This document shows, piece by piece, positions 1 to 8,582 of a DNA stretch of 64,000 nt. Both the position numbers and the translations under genes were made by a program. Every line of letters starts with the position of its first letter. Position 1 is the first letter of the stretch. The notes under the pieces are model-generated. The model was not told the origin of the DNA. It was given only the letters and a program-made list of their open reading frames with translations, and did not search any database. The stretch spans positions 248,001-312,000 of the forward strand of contig CAVSSL010000006.1 in assembly GCA_963730585.1 (NCBI GenBank), in the 5' to 3' direction. The stretch is from Pedococcus_A sp963730585. Lineage in GTDB: Bacteria; Actinomycetota; Actinomycetes; Actinomycetales; Dermatophilaceae.

Positions 1-1194
1 GAGGTCGTTCTTGTACTCGAGCTCGCTGCGCACGTAGTGGTTCCAGGCCGCGGCATACGGGCCGGCGATGGCGTCGTGGCTCGGGTCGGCGTCGTAGGCC
101 TCAGCCAGGGCGCTGCCCAGGGGACCGGTGAACCTGCTGTCGAGGCGGCCGACGGCAAGGCGCTGGTCGCGCAGCAGCTCGGTGAAGAACCGAACGTGCT
201 CGATGCGCAGGTCGGCGCGGTCGACGTAGTCCTCGGTGAGCCCGGTGAGGCGGGAGAGTGTGCTGACGGCCTCCGTGCGCTCGGCGCGGGTGAGCCGGTT
301 CCCGCGCGAGAGCACCCACGGGTAGTCGCGGGAGGCATAGGCCTCGGCCTCGGCCAGGACGCCACGCAGGCTCCGGCGTCCGTGCTTGCCGTGGTAGTGC
401 GCAACGGCGGCATAGGTGGGCAGGAAGTTGGCGTACCCGCGGTCCTCCGGCTCGTGCAACCCGATGGAGCCGAGGTCGAGCACGCTGGAGATGAGCATGA
501 CGCCGTTGAGGTACATGCCGTGACGGGACTGAAGGTGCTCGGCCAGTGCCGCCGCCCGCAGTGTGCCGTAGGACTCGCCGGCCAGGAACTTCGGCGACAT
601 CCAGCGGTTGTGCCGCGTGGTCCACAGGCGGATCAGCTCGCCGACGCTCTCGATGTCGCCGCTGTAGCCGTGGTACTCCTTGGCGGTGCCGCCCTCGACG
701 GCGCGCGAGTACCCGGTGGAGACGGGGTCGATGAAGACGAGGTCGCTCACGGCCAGCAGCGACTGCGCGTTGTCCTCGAGCGCGTACGGCGGAGCCACCA
801 GCTCACCGACGTCACCCATCACGACGCGACGCGGCCCGAACAGGCCGAGGTGCAGCCACACCGAGGACGAGCCGGGCCCGCCGTTGAAGGCGAATGTCAC
901 CGGCCGGTTCTGTCCGGCCGGCGCGTCCACGACGTAGGCGGTCAGCGACATCTCGGCCTTGGGCTTGAAGCCGGTGAACTTGCCGTCCTCGAAGACCTCG
1001 TCGCGCAGCACCACGCGTCCGGTGGTGGCGGTGTAGCGCAGGGTGCGCCGGCCGACGCGGAGCGTGTGCCGGGTGCTGACCACGTCGTCCTCGGGCGGTG
1101 CCGGAGTGGTGGTCACGGTGTGGCCGTCCTGGTCCGCGGCCTGCCCGGTGGACGGGGCCGGCGCGGGACGGGTGTCAGCGGTCTCGTCAGCCAT
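1..1194 (-). CDS. S10 family serine carboxypeptidase-like protein (3' end beyond window)
   Basis: Reads leftward from an ATG at 1194 and is still open at base 1 (398 codons), so the C-terminus is missing. The protein shows the S10 layout: an acidic, Pro-rich N-terminus, the oxyanion-region motif FNGGPGSSSVW, and the nucleophile motif GESYGT at about nt 567-584. The S10 family consists of alpha/beta-hydrolase serine carboxypeptidases; bacterial members like this one have no assigned substrate. No signal peptide is evident. It is divergent from the exonuclease III gene, with only 50 bp between start codons, and a TAGGGT hexamer sits 7 nt before the ATG. The catalytic Asp and His would lie in the missing part. 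Confidence 0.88.
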   Translation of the reverse strand, partial: MADETADTRPAPAPSTGQAADQDGHTVTTTPAPPEDDVVSTRHTLRVGRRTLRYTATTGRVVLRDEVFEDGKFTGFKPKAEMSLTAYVVDAPAGQNRPVTFAFNGGPGSSSVWLHLGLFGPRRVVMGDVGELVAPPYALEDNAQSLLAVSDLVFIDPVSTGYSRAVEGGTAKEYHGYSGDIESVGELIRLWTTRHNRWMSPKFLAGESYGTLRAAALAEHLQSRHGMYLNGVMLISSVLDLGSIGLHEPEDRGYANFLPTYAAVAHYHGKHGRRSLRGVLAEAEAYASRDYPWVLSRGNRLTRAERTEAVSTLSRLTGLTEDYVDRADLRIEHVRFFTELLRDQRLAVGRLDSRFTGPLGSALAEAYDADPSHDAIAGPYAAAWNHYVRSELEYKNDL

Positions 1195-1201
1195 GGCGGC
1201 C

Positions 1202-1207
1202 ACCCTA
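1202..1207 (-). promoter_or_regulatory. -10-like TAGGGT for the S10 peptidase gene
   Basis: On the minus strand TAGGGT is followed by 7 nt and then the ATG at 1194. This spacing places the transcription start at or next to the start codon (leaderless mRNA). It is inferred from position and recurrence in the window. Confidence 0.5.
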
Positions 1208-1232
1208 GTGCGGGGGCGCGGGGCCGAGCACG

Positions 1233-1238
1233 GACAAT
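1233..1238 (+). promoter_or_regulatory. -10-like GACAAT for exonuclease III gene
   Basis: GACAAT ends 6 nt before the ATG at 1245, again compatible with a leaderless transcript. It is back to back with the S10 promoter, so the two -35 regions would overlap in 1208-1232. Confidence 0.5.
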
Positions 1239-1244
1239 AGGGAC

Positions 1245-2048
1245 ATGCGCGTGATCACGGCCAACGTCAACGGCATCCGAGCCTGCGCCCGCCGCGGCGG
1301 GGTGCAGTGGCTCGCAGAGCAGGGCGCCGACGTCCTGTGCCTGCAGGAGGTCCGGGCCACCGACGCCCAGCTCGCCCAGGCCCTCGAGGAAGCCGGGCTC
1401 GGCCACTGGCACGTGGCCCACACCGAGGCCGCCGACAAGGGTCGCGCCGGCGTCGCGGTCATCAGCCGGGCGGAGCCGCAGCGCGTGCAGGTGGGCGTCG
1501 GGCCGGACGAGTTCACCGGCAGCGGCCGCTGGGTGGAGGTCGACCTCTCGAGTCCGGGCGGGGTGGTCACCGTGGTCTCGACGTACGTGCACACCGGCGA
1601 GGCGGACACCCCGCGCCAGCTCGAGAAGTACCGCTTCCTCGACGCCATCACCGACCGCCTCCACTCGTGGGCTGCAGCGGGGTCGCTCGCCGTGGTCACC
1701 GGTGACCTGAACGTCGCGCACCGCGAGGACGACCTGAAGAACTGGAAGGGCAACCTCAAGAAGGCCGGCTTCCTCCCGGAGGAGCGGGCCTACTTCGACC
1801 GCTGGTTCGAGTTCGGCGAGTGGGTCGACACCCACCGCGAGCTGCACGGCCCCGGGCCGGGCCCCTACACGTGGTGGTCCTGGCGCGGGAAGGCCTTCGA
1901 CAACGACGCGGGGTGGCGGATCGACTACCAGGTCGCCAGCCGTGCCCTCGCGAAGACCGCGGTCAGCGCGGTCGTAGGCCGCGCCGCGGCCTACGACCAG
2001 CGGTGGAGCGACCACGCAGCGGTCACGGTGGACTACGACGTGGGCTGA
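1245..2048 (+). CDS. xth: Exodeoxyribonuclease III (AP endonuclease family)
   Basis: 267 aa, the usual length for the ExoIII/AP endonuclease family, which cleaves 5' to abasic sites and removes 3'-blocking groups in base excision repair. The N-terminus ITANVNGIRA carries the metal-binding Asn. LCLQEVRATD holds the metal-binding Glu, GDLNVAH the catalytic Asp-Asn pair, and the C-terminal SDHAAV the catalytic Asp-His. The ATG at 1245 is preceded by GACAAT 6 nt upstream and by no Shine-Dalgarno sequence, as expected for a leaderless start. The gene appears complete and cytoplasmic. Confidence 0.95.
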   Translation: MRVITANVNGIRACARRGGVQWLAEQGADVLCLQEVRATDAQLAQALEEAGLGHWHVAHTEAADKGRAGVAVISRAEPQRVQVGVGPDEFTGSGRWVEVDLSSPGGVVTVVSTYVHTGEADTPRQLEKYRFLDAITDRLHSWAAAGSLAVVTGDLNVAHREDDLKNWKGNLKKAGFLPEERAYFDRWFEFGEWVDTHRELHGPGPGPYTWWSWRGKAFDNDAGWRIDYQVASRALAKTAVSAVVGRAAAYDQRWSDHAAVTVDYDVG

Positions 2049-2097
2049 CCCACCGATGGGGGCCGAGGCCGCGAATCGTGGTGCTCTGCTCACCTGA

Positions 2098-2103
2098 CAC
2101 AAT
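2098..2103 (+). promoter_or_regulatory. -10-like CACAAT for trpS
   Basis: CACAAT lies exactly 7 nt before the ATG at 2111. An upstream in-frame ATG at 2102 overlaps this hexamer, so the element argues for 2111 as the real start. Confidence 0.45.
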
Positions 2104-2110
2104 GGCGGGC

Positions 2111-3130
2111 ATGTCTGCGCCCACCTCAGCCCGGCTGCCCCGGATCCTGTCCGGCATGCAGCCGACCAGTGACTCGCTCCACCTCGGCAACTACATCGGC
2201 GCCCTGGTGAACTGGGTCGGGCTGCAGGAGGGCTTCGACGCCTACTACTTCGTGGCCGACCTGCACGCGCTCACCGTGCCGACCGAGCCCGAGGTGCTGC
2301 GCCACCGCACCCGCGTGACCGCGGCGCAGTTCATCGCCGGCGGCGTCGACCCGAAGCGGTCCGCCGTCTTCTGCCAGAGCCACATCACCGAGCACGCCGA
2401 GCTCGGCTGGGTCATGAACTGCCTCACCGGGTTCGGCGAGGCCAGCCGCATGACGCAGTTCAAGGACAAGATCGCCAAGGGGCAGAACGCCAACGTCGGC
2501 CTGTTCGCCTACCCGATGCTCATGGCCGCCGACATCCTCATGTACGACGCCGACCGGGTGCCGGTGGGCGAGGACCAGCGCCAGCACCTCGAGATCACTC
2601 GCGACCTCGCCGAGCGGTTCAACACCCGCTTCGGCGAGACCCTCGTCGTGCCCGAGCCGCACATCCTCAAGGAGTCGGCGAAGATCATGGACCTGCAGGA
2701 CCCGACGTCGAAGATGAGCAAGACCGGGTCCACCGACCGCGGCGTCATCTGGATGATGGACGAGCCGACCAAGACGGCCAAGAAAATCCGCTCGGCGGTG
2801 ACCGACACCGAGGCGGAGGTGCGCTACGACGTCGAGGCCAAGCCCGGCGTCTCCAACCTCCTCGTGATCCACAGTGTGCTGTCGGGGACGTCGATCCCCG
2901 ACCTCGAGCGGCGCTTCGAAGGCCATGGCTACGGGGACCTCAAGAAGGAGGTCGCCGAGGTCGCCGTCGAGGCGATCGCGCCGTTCCGCACCCGGATGAC
3001 CGAGCTGCTCGACGACCCGGCCGAGCTCGACCGCGCGGTCGCCGACGGCGCGGACCGGGCCCGCGAGGTCGCCCGGGCCACCATGGATCGCGTCCGCGAC
3101 CGCGTCGGGCTGCTGCCGGCGGCGCGATAG
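2111..3130 (+). CDS. trpS: Tryptophan--tRNA ligase
   Basis: 339 aa class Ic aminoacyl-tRNA synthetase that charges tRNA-Trp. The N-terminus RILSGMQPTSDSLHLGNYIG contains the HIGH-type motif as HLGN. GEDQRQHLEITRDLAERFN is the typical TrpRS binding segment, and SKMSKT is the KMSKS loop. Length and motif order are normal. An alternative in-frame ATG at 2102 would add three residues. The stop codon TAG (3128-3130) forms part of the -10-like element of the next gene. Confidence 0.96.
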   Translation: MSAPTSARLPRILSGMQPTSDSLHLGNYIGALVNWVGLQEGFDAYYFVADLHALTVPTEPEVLRHRTRVTAAQFIAGGVDPKRSAVFCQSHITEHAELGWVMNCLTGFGEASRMTQFKDKIAKGQNANVGLFAYPMLMAADILMYDADRVPVGEDQRQHLEITRDLAERFNTRFGETLVVPEPHILKESAKIMDLQDPTSKMSKTGSTDRGVIWMMDEPTKTAKKIRSAVTDTEAEVRYDVEAKPGVSNLLVIHSVLSGTSIPDLERRFEGHGYGDLKKEVAEVAVEAIAPFRTRMTELLDDPAELDRAVADGADRAREVARATMDRVRDRVGLLPAAR

Positions 3131-3133
3131 GGT
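3128..3133 (+). promoter_or_regulatory. -10-like TAGGGT overlapping the trpS stop codon
   Basis: TAGGGT begins with the trpS stop TAG and ends 7 nt before the GTG at 3141. This would allow leaderless transcription of the 2H phosphoesterase gene independently of trpS. Confidence 0.5.
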
Positions 3134-3140
3134 CGCGCCC

Positions 3141-3656
3141 GTGCCCACGATCGGCGTCAGCATCGCGATCCCCCCGCCGCACGGGGACCTGCTCCAGGCC
3201 AAGCGTGCCTCGTTCGGCGACCCGCTGGCCGAGTCGATCCCGACGCACGTGACGCTGCTCGGTCCGACCGAGCTGGCCGCCAAGGAGATGCCCGTCGCCG
3301 TCGAGCACCTCGAAGCGGTGAGCGCGATCAGCCGGCCGTTCCCCATGGTGCTGCGCGGCACTGGCACGTTCCGGCCGATCTCACCGGTGGTCTTCGTGCA
3401 GGTCTCCGGCGGGCTCGCGGAGTGCGAGGTGCTCGAGCGCGCGGTGCGCCAAGGGCCCCTCGAGCGGCACCTGGAGTTCTACTACCACCCGCACGTCACG
3501 GTCGCCCACCACGTCAGCGAGCAGAACCTCGACCGGGCGTTCACCGACCTCGCCGACTTCGAGGCGAGGTTCGACGTCGAGGAGTTCCACCTCTACGAGC
3601 ACGGCGAAGACCAGGTCTGGCGGCCGGTGCGCTCGTTCCCGCTCAGGGGGCGGTGA
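3141..3656 (+). CDS. 2'-5' RNA ligase family protein (2H phosphoesterase)
   Basis: 171 aa, GTG start. It carries two His-x-Thr motifs, THVTLLGP near residue 35 and PHVTVAHH near residue 118, the paired catalytic signature of the 2H phosphoesterase superfamily (LigT/ThpR-like, acting on 2',5' or cyclic phosphodiester bonds). The true substrate of actinobacterial members is unknown. It lies 10 nt after trpS and 4 nt before the YihY gene, on the same strand. The start is set by the TAGGGT element 7 nt upstream and by the absence of a ribosome binding site. Confidence 0.85.
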   Translation: MPTIGVSIAIPPPHGDLLQAKRASFGDPLAESIPTHVTLLGPTELAAKEMPVAVEHLEAVSAISRPFPMVLRGTGTFRPISPVVFVQVSGGLAECEVLERAVRQGPLERHLEFYYHPHVTVAHHVSEQNLDRAFTDLADFEARFDVEEFHLYEHGEDQVWRPVRSFPLRGR

Positions 3657-3660
3657 CCCG

Positions 3661-4740
3661 TTGTCGACGCTGAGGCGGTGGTGGGGCGCCGCCCAGCGCA
3701 CCCGCCTCTACGGCGCGTGGAAGCGCTATGGCGACAGCCGGGGGAGCGTCCTCGCCGGTGGCGTGGGCTATTTCGCGTTCTTCTCGATCTTCCCCGCCGT
3801 CCTGCTCGCCTTCACCGTGTTCGGGCTGGTGCTGCAGAACCAGCCGCAGCTGCTCGAGGAGGCCAAGAACGCCGTCAACGAGCTCCTCCCCGGCTTCGTG
3901 AAGTCGCAGAGCCAGCCTGACGGCGTCATCGACGTCGGCGCTCCCACGGGGGCCGCCCTCACGCTCAGCGGCGTGCTCTCCGTGGTCGGTCTCGCCTTCG
4001 CCGGCGTGGGCTGGCTCGGCGCGATGCGCGACGCCATCCGCGCCATCTTCGGCGTGGCCGGCCCCATGGGCAACGCCGTGGTGCTGAAGGTGCGCGACCT
4101 CGGCGTGATGCTCGTGCTGGGCGTCGGCATCGTGCTCTCGGGCGTCGTCGGCGCAGTGACCGGTGCGCTCTCGTCGTGGGCCGCCGACCTGGTCGGCCTC
4201 GACGGCCAGGGGTGGGTGGTCACCGCCTCCAGCGTCGTGGTCGGGGTGCTGCTCGACGCGGCACTGGTGATGTTCCTGCTGCGTGTCGAGGCCGGGGTGG
4301 AGGTGCCCTGGCCGGTGCTGCGCACCGCGGGGCTCGTCGGTGGCGTCGGCCTGACCGCGCTCAAGAAGTTCGGCTCCCTGCTGCTCTCGGGCACCCTGCA
4401 CAACCCGCTGTACGCGTCCTTCGCCCTCGTCGTGGGGCTCCTGCTGTGGCTGAACCTCATGTCGCGGGTCATCCTCGTCGCGGCGGCCTGGGGAGCCAAC
4501 GAGCTCGATGTCTCCCGCGGCACCGTGCCGGTGAGCCCGGGCCAGGAGGCGAAGCTGCTGGAGGGGCCACCGCCCGGCCCGCCCACGGCTGAGGACCGTC
4601 TGCGAGCCGGTCTGCCGACCTTCGGGCAACCCGCAGCCCGCCGGACGACGCTGCTCGCCGGAGCAGTGCTCGGTGCGGTCGGTGCGGTGACGCTGGGAGG
4701 CGCGCTGCGCGGCATACGGAGCCTGCTCACCCGTCGGTGA
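3661..4740 (+). CDS. YihY/BrkB family inner-membrane protein
   Basis: 359 aa from a TTG start 4 nt after the previous stop. It has the YihY features: GGVGYFAFFSIFPAVLLAF near residue 30 as the first membrane segment, a central GVGWLGAMRDAIRAIFG block, and about six hydrophobic segments up to WLNLMSRVILVAAAWGANE near residue 275. The C-terminal cytoplasmic tail is Pro-rich and ends with one more hydrophobic stretch. The family is of uncertain function. An octamer CGGCATAC at 4710 forces a rare ATA Ile codon near the 3' end. The stop codon is inside a 12-bp hairpin. Confidence 0.88.
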   Translation: MSTLRRWWGAAQRTRLYGAWKRYGDSRGSVLAGGVGYFAFFSIFPAVLLAFTVFGLVLQNQPQLLEEAKNAVNELLPGFVKSQSQPDGVIDVGAPTGAALTLSGVLSVVGLAFAGVGWLGAMRDAIRAIFGVAGPMGNAVVLKVRDLGVMLVLGVGIVLSGVVGAVTGALSSWAADLVGLDGQGWVVTASSVVVGVLLDAALVMFLLRVEAGVEVPWPVLRTAGLVGGVGLTALKKFGSLLLSGTLHNPLYASFALVVGLLLWLNLMSRVILVAAAWGANELDVSRGTVPVSPGQEAKLLEGPPPGPPTAEDRLRAGLPTFGQPAARRTTLLAGAVLGAVGAVTLGGALRGIRSLLTRR

Positions 4741-4747
4741 GCAGGCT
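4720..4747. terminator. Stop-codon-spanning hairpin between convergent genes
   Basis: A perfect 12-bp inverted repeat (AGCCTGCTCACC / GGTGAGCAGGCT) with a 4-nt loop lies between the convergent YihY and D,D-carboxypeptidase genes and contains the YihY TGA stop. There is no U-tract, which is common for high-GC actinobacterial terminators. It would work in both directions. Confidence 0.7.
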
Positions 4748-4755
4748 GGGCCGGG

Positions 4756-6030
4756 TCAGTGCGCGCGGCCCCTGCTGGGCCGTCCGCTGCCCCGTGTGAT
4801 GCCCCGCACGGCCAGCACGGCGACGAGGAGCACCGCGGCGGCCAGGCTGGCCACGCCCACCCACGGCGGCGGCAGGCCGCCGTCCGCGAGACCGGACGGA
4901 AAGGCGGCGGCCGCACCGTCGGTGCGCTCGGTCGCGGGGGCCGACGGTGCCTGCTGGCCCGGGGCGGTGGCGGGCGAGAGGGTCGGTGGCTCGGCGACCT
5001 CCCCTGGCTCGACCAGCCGGCCGACCGGACGCGCCTTGTCGCCGTAGCGGAACGCCCAGTCGTACATCGCTGCCTGAGGCCGCCAGCTGTTGTCGAGGCC
5101 GTACATCTCGCTGAGGATGTACGTCCTGCCGCCGCGGGTGACGGCCGAGATGAAGGTGCGCTTGGCGGCGTTGGTGTAGCCGTTCTTGATGCCGATCGTG
5201 CCGTCGTAGTTGTAGAGCAGCCGGTTGTGGTTGGAGATGACGAAGCTGGCGCGCTTGCCGTTCTTCCCCTTCGCGCCGGGGAACTTCATCTGCTTCGTCG
5301 TGACGTACGTGCGGAACTCCGGCAGCTGCATCGCCGCTCGCCCGATGAGGGCCAGGTCGTAGGCGCTCGACGTCTGCCCCGGCGCGTCGAGGCCGGAGGG
5401 GTCCTTGGCCACGGTGTCGTGCGCGCCGAGCCGGCGCGCCTGGTCGTTCATCGCGGCGAGGGTGGCGTCCATGCCACCGCCGGCGCGGGCGAGGGCGTAG
5501 GCCGCGTCGTTGCCCGACGACATCAGCAGGGCGCTGAACAGCTGGCGACCGGTGTAGGTCTGGCCGGGCAGGATGCCCACGCGTGTGCCGTCGGCGTTGG
5601 CGTCGTCGGCCGTGGCCCGGTAGGCCCGGTCGGCGTCGACGCGCGGGACGAGGGTCAAGGCGGTCAGCGTCTTGAGCGTGCTGGCGGGCAGCATCCGAGC
5701 GTGGGCGGCCTTGGCGGCGACGACCTCACCGGTGTCCATGTCGGCCAGCACCCACGAGACGTCCTTGAGCTTCGGGGGAGCCGGCACGCCCGGGGGGAGG
5801 TCGACGACGATGCCCATGGACGCCAGCCGCTCACCGCCGACGGACAACCTCGGGTCGACCGTGGGCTTCGGGACCGGCAGCGTGGGCGTGCTCGGCTTCG
5901 GCTTCGGTGTCGCGACTGCTGGAGCCGCGACGGCAGGTGCTGCGGCGGCTGGTGCCGGGGCGGGGGAGACGACGGCGCCGCCGACTGCCAGCACGAGACC
6001 GGCAGCGGCGGCGCAGAGCGTGCGTCGCAC
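4756..6030 (-). CDS. D-alanyl-D-alanine carboxypeptidase (S11 family, membrane anchored)
   Basis: 424 aa from GTG at 6030, which gives a classical signal peptide (RRTLCAAAAGLVLAVGGAVV) and an Ala/Pro-rich linker. The penicillin-binding motifs appear in order: S-x-x-K as PASTLKT near residue 120, S-G-N as MSSGNDAAYA, and the third motif as IGIKNGYT, i.e. K-N-G instead of the usual K-T-G. A single hydrophobic segment close to the C-terminus (VASLAAAVLLVAVLAV) would anchor it, followed by a basic tail. It trims D-Ala from peptidoglycan stem peptides. It starts 5 nt after the sdhB stop, so it may be cotranscribed with sdh. Confidence 0.9.
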   Translation of the reverse strand: MRRTLCAAAAGLVLAVGGAVVSPAPAPAAAAPAVAAPAVATPKPKPSTPTLPVPKPTVDPRLSVGGERLASMGIVVDLPPGVPAPPKLKDVSWVLADMDTGEVVAAKAAHARMLPASTLKTLTALTLVPRVDADRAYRATADDANADGTRVGILPGQTYTGRQLFSALLMSSGNDAAYALARAGGGMDATLAAMNDQARRLGAHDTVAKDPSGLDAPGQTSSAYDLALIGRAAMQLPEFRTYVTTKQMKFPGAKGKNGKRASFVISNHNRLLYNYDGTIGIKNGYTNAAKRTFISAVTRGGRTYILSEMYGLDNSWRPQAAMYDWAFRYGDKARPVGRLVEPGEVAEPPTLSPATAPGQQAPSAPATERTDGAAAAFPSGLADGGLPPPWVGVASLAAAVLLVAVLAVRGITRGSGRPSRGRAH

Positions 6031-6035
6031 GTGCG

Positions 6036-6794
6036 TCAGAACTTGTTGGTGAGCAGGGCCCGCTTGACCTCTTGGATGGCCTTGGTCACCTGGATGCCGC
6101 GCGGGCAGGCCTCGGTGCAGTTGAAGGTCGTGCGGCAGCGCCACACGCCCTCCTTGTCGTTGAGGATCTCCAGGCGCTGCGCGGCACCCTCGTCGCGGCT
6201 GTCGAAGATGAACCGGTGCGCGCCGACGATGGCCTGCGGGCCGAAGTACTGGCCGTCGTTCCAGAACACCGGGCAGCTGGTGGTGCACGCGGCGCACAGG
6301 ATGCACTTGGTGGTGTCGTCGAAGCGCTCGCGGTCCTCCTGGCTCTGCAGGCGCTCCCGCGTCGGCTCGTTGCCGGACGTGACGAGGAAGGGCATCACGT
6401 CGCGGTAGGCCTGGAAGAACGGCTCCATGTCGACGATGAGGTCCTTCTCCACGGGAAGGCCCTTGATCGGCTCGACGGTGATCGGCTTGCCGGGGTTGAC
6501 GTCCTTGATGAGCGTCTTGCAGGCGAGCCGGTTCCGGCCGTTGATGCGCATGGCGTCACTGCCACAGATGCCGTGCGCGCAGGAGCGGCGGAAGCTCAGC
6601 GAGCCGTCCTGGTCCCACTTGATCTGGTGCAGCGCGTCGAGCACGCGGTCGGTGGCGTGTGCCGTGACCGTGTAGTCCTCGAAGTGCGGGGCGCTGTCGA
6701 CCTCGGGGTTGTAGCGCTCGATGCGGAGAGTGACGGTGAAGCTCGGGACCGCTCCCGGCTTTGCCTCGGTGTTCTCTTCGACAGTGGCAGTCAT
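6036..6794 (-). CDS. sdhB: Succinate dehydrogenase iron-sulfur subunit
   Basis: 252 aa. It carries the three cysteine clusters of SdhB: CAHGICGSDAMRINGRNRLAC for [2Fe-2S], CILCAACTTSC for [4Fe-4S] and CTEACPRGI for the [3Fe-4S] region. It passes electrons from the FAD of SdhA to the membrane subunits of complex II. Its ATG shares one base with the sdhA stop (6794), the usual tight sdhA-sdhB coupling. It is the last sdh gene of the leftward operon. Confidence 0.97.
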   Translation of the reverse strand: MTATVEENTEAKPGAVPSFTVTLRIERYNPEVDSAPHFEDYTVTAHATDRVLDALHQIKWDQDGSLSFRRSCAHGICGSDAMRINGRNRLACKTLIKDVNPGKPITVEPIKGLPVEKDLIVDMEPFFQAYRDVMPFLVTSGNEPTRERLQSQEDRERFDDTTKCILCAACTTSCPVFWNDGQYFGPQAIVGAHRFIFDSRDEGAAQRLEILNDKEGVWRCRTTFNCTEACPRGIQVTKAIQEVKRALLTNKF

Positions 6795-8569
6795 CAGTAC
6801 TTGCGCTCCATCGGCTGGTAGCGGGTCACGGTCACGGGCTTGTAGTCGAGGCGGACCTCGTCGGCGAAGCGCGGGCCGCCTTCGACCTCGGTGACGGGGG
6901 CTCGGTAGGCCATCGTGTGGCGCATGAAGTTCACGTCGTCGCGCGCTTCGTAGTCCTCACGGAAGTGGCCACCGCGGGACTCCTTGCGGGCCAGCGCGCC
7001 GAGCGTGATGACCTCGGCCAGCTCGATGAGGAACCCGAGCTCGACGGCCTCGAGCAGGTCGGTGTTGTACCGCTTGCCCTTGTCCTGGACGACGACGTTG
7101 GCGTAGCGCTCCTTGAGCTCGTCGATGACGCCGAGGGCCTCCTTCATCGAGGCCTCGGTGCGGAAGACCTGGACGTTGCGGTCCATGGTCTCCTGCAGCT
7201 CGCGACGCAGGTCGGCGACGCGCTCACCGGAGGTGCGGGTGCGGATCGTCTCGACCATGCCGACGACGAGCGCCTCGGGCTGCTCGGGCAGGTCGACCCA
7301 GTCGGCGTTCACGGCGTACTCGGCGGCGGCGATGCCGGCGCGACGGCCGAAGACGTTGATGTCGAGGAGGCTGTTGGTGCCGAGACGGTTCGAGCCGTGC
7401 ACCGAGACGCAGGCGACCTCGCCGGCGGCATACAGGCCCGGCACGACGTCGGTGTTGTTGCGCAGCACCTCGGTCTCGACGTTGGTCGGCACGCCGCCCA
7501 TGGCGTAGTGCGCGGTCGGGTAGACCGGGACCGGCTCGGTGTAGGGCTCGACACCGAGGTAGGTGCGGGCGAACTCGGTGATGTCGGGCAGCTTGGCGTC
7601 GATGTGCGCCGGCTCGAGGTGGGTCAGGTCGAGCAGGACGTAGTCCTTGTTCGGCCCGGCGCCGCGGCCCTCGCGGACCTCGTTGGCCATCGAGCGGGCG
7701 ACGATGTCGCGCGGCGCGAGGTCCTTGATGGTGGGGGCGTAGCGCTCCATGAAGCGCTCACCGTCGGCGTTGCGCAGGATGCCGCCCTCGCCGCGGGCCG
7801 CCTCCGACAGGAGGATGCCCAGGCCGGCCAGGCCTGTCGGGTGGAACTGGAAGAACTCCATGTCCTCGAGCGGGATGCCGCGGCGGAAGGCCACGCCCAT
7901 GCCGTCACCAGTGAGGGTGTGCGCGTTCGAGGTGGTCTTGAAGACCTTGCCGGTGCCGCCGGTGGCGAAGACGACGGACTTGGCCTGGAAGACGTGGATC
8001 TCGCCCGTGGCCAGCTCGTAGGCCACCACACCGGCGGTGCGCTGGACGCCGTCGGGGCCCTCGGTGAGCAGCAGGTCGAGCACGTAGAACTCGTTGTAGA
8101 ACTCCACGCCCTGCTTGATGCAGTTCTGGTAGAGCGTCTGGAGGATCATGTGGCCGGTGCGGTCGGCCGCGAAGCACGAGCGGCGCACGGCGGCCTCGCC
8201 GTGGTTGCGGGTGTGGCCACCGAACCGGCGCTGGTCGATCCTGCCCTCGGGCGTGCGGTTGAACGGCAGCCCCATCTTCTCGAGGTCGATGACCGCGTCG
8301 ATCGCCTCACGGCACATGATCTCGGCAGCGTCCTGGTCGACGAGGTAGTCGCCGCCCTTGACGGTGTCGAAGGTGTGCCACTCCCAGTTGTCCTCCTCGA
8401 CGTTGGCGAGGGCGGCACACATGCCGCCCTGCGCCGCGCCGGTGTGCGACCGGGTCGGGTAGAGCTTGGTGAGCACCGCGGTGCGCGTGCGCGTGGAGGA
8501 CTCCAGGGCGGCGCGCATGCCGGCGCCGCCGGCCCCCACGATGACGACGTCGTACTTGTGCGTCTGCAT
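6794..8569 (-). CDS. sdhA: Succinate dehydrogenase flavoprotein subunit
   Basis: 591 aa. The N-terminus VVIVGAGGAGMRAALE is the FAD dinucleotide-binding fold. RSHTGAAQGGMCAAL contains the His that binds FAD covalently in this family. HPTGLAGLGIL, NEVREGRG and VSVHGSNRLGTNSLLDINVFG are typical active-site and FAD-domain segments, and the C-terminal capping domain is complete. It oxidises succinate to fumarate in the TCA cycle. It sits between sdhD (13-nt gap) and sdhB (1-nt overlap). Confidence 0.97.
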   Translation of the reverse strand: MQTHKYDVVIVGAGGAGMRAALESSTRTRTAVLTKLYPTRSHTGAAQGGMCAALANVEEDNWEWHTFDTVKGGDYLVDQDAAEIMCREAIDAVIDLEKMGLPFNRTPEGRIDQRRFGGHTRNHGEAAVRRSCFAADRTGHMILQTLYQNCIKQGVEFYNEFYVLDLLLTEGPDGVQRTAGVVAYELATGEIHVFQAKSVVFATGGTGKVFKTTSNAHTLTGDGMGVAFRRGIPLEDMEFFQFHPTGLAGLGILLSEAARGEGGILRNADGERFMERYAPTIKDLAPRDIVARSMANEVREGRGAGPNKDYVLLDLTHLEPAHIDAKLPDITEFARTYLGVEPYTEPVPVYPTAHYAMGGVPTNVETEVLRNNTDVVPGLYAAGEVACVSVHGSNRLGTNSLLDINVFGRRAGIAAAEYAVNADWVDLPEQPEALVVGMVETIRTRTSGERVADLRRELQETMDRNVQVFRTEASMKEALGVIDELKERYANVVVQDKGKRYNTDLLEAVELGFLIELAEVITLGALARKESRGGHFREDYEARDDVNFMRHTMAYRAPVTEVEGGPRFADEVRLDYKPVTVTRYQPMERKY

Positions 8570-8582
8570 CAGTGTCGGTTCC

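Noticed and set aside
37..1254. Long open frame on the plus strand opposite the S10 peptidase
   Set aside because: The minus strand encodes a protein with clear S10 motifs in full frame; the plus-strand frame has no domain and reflects high third-position GC.
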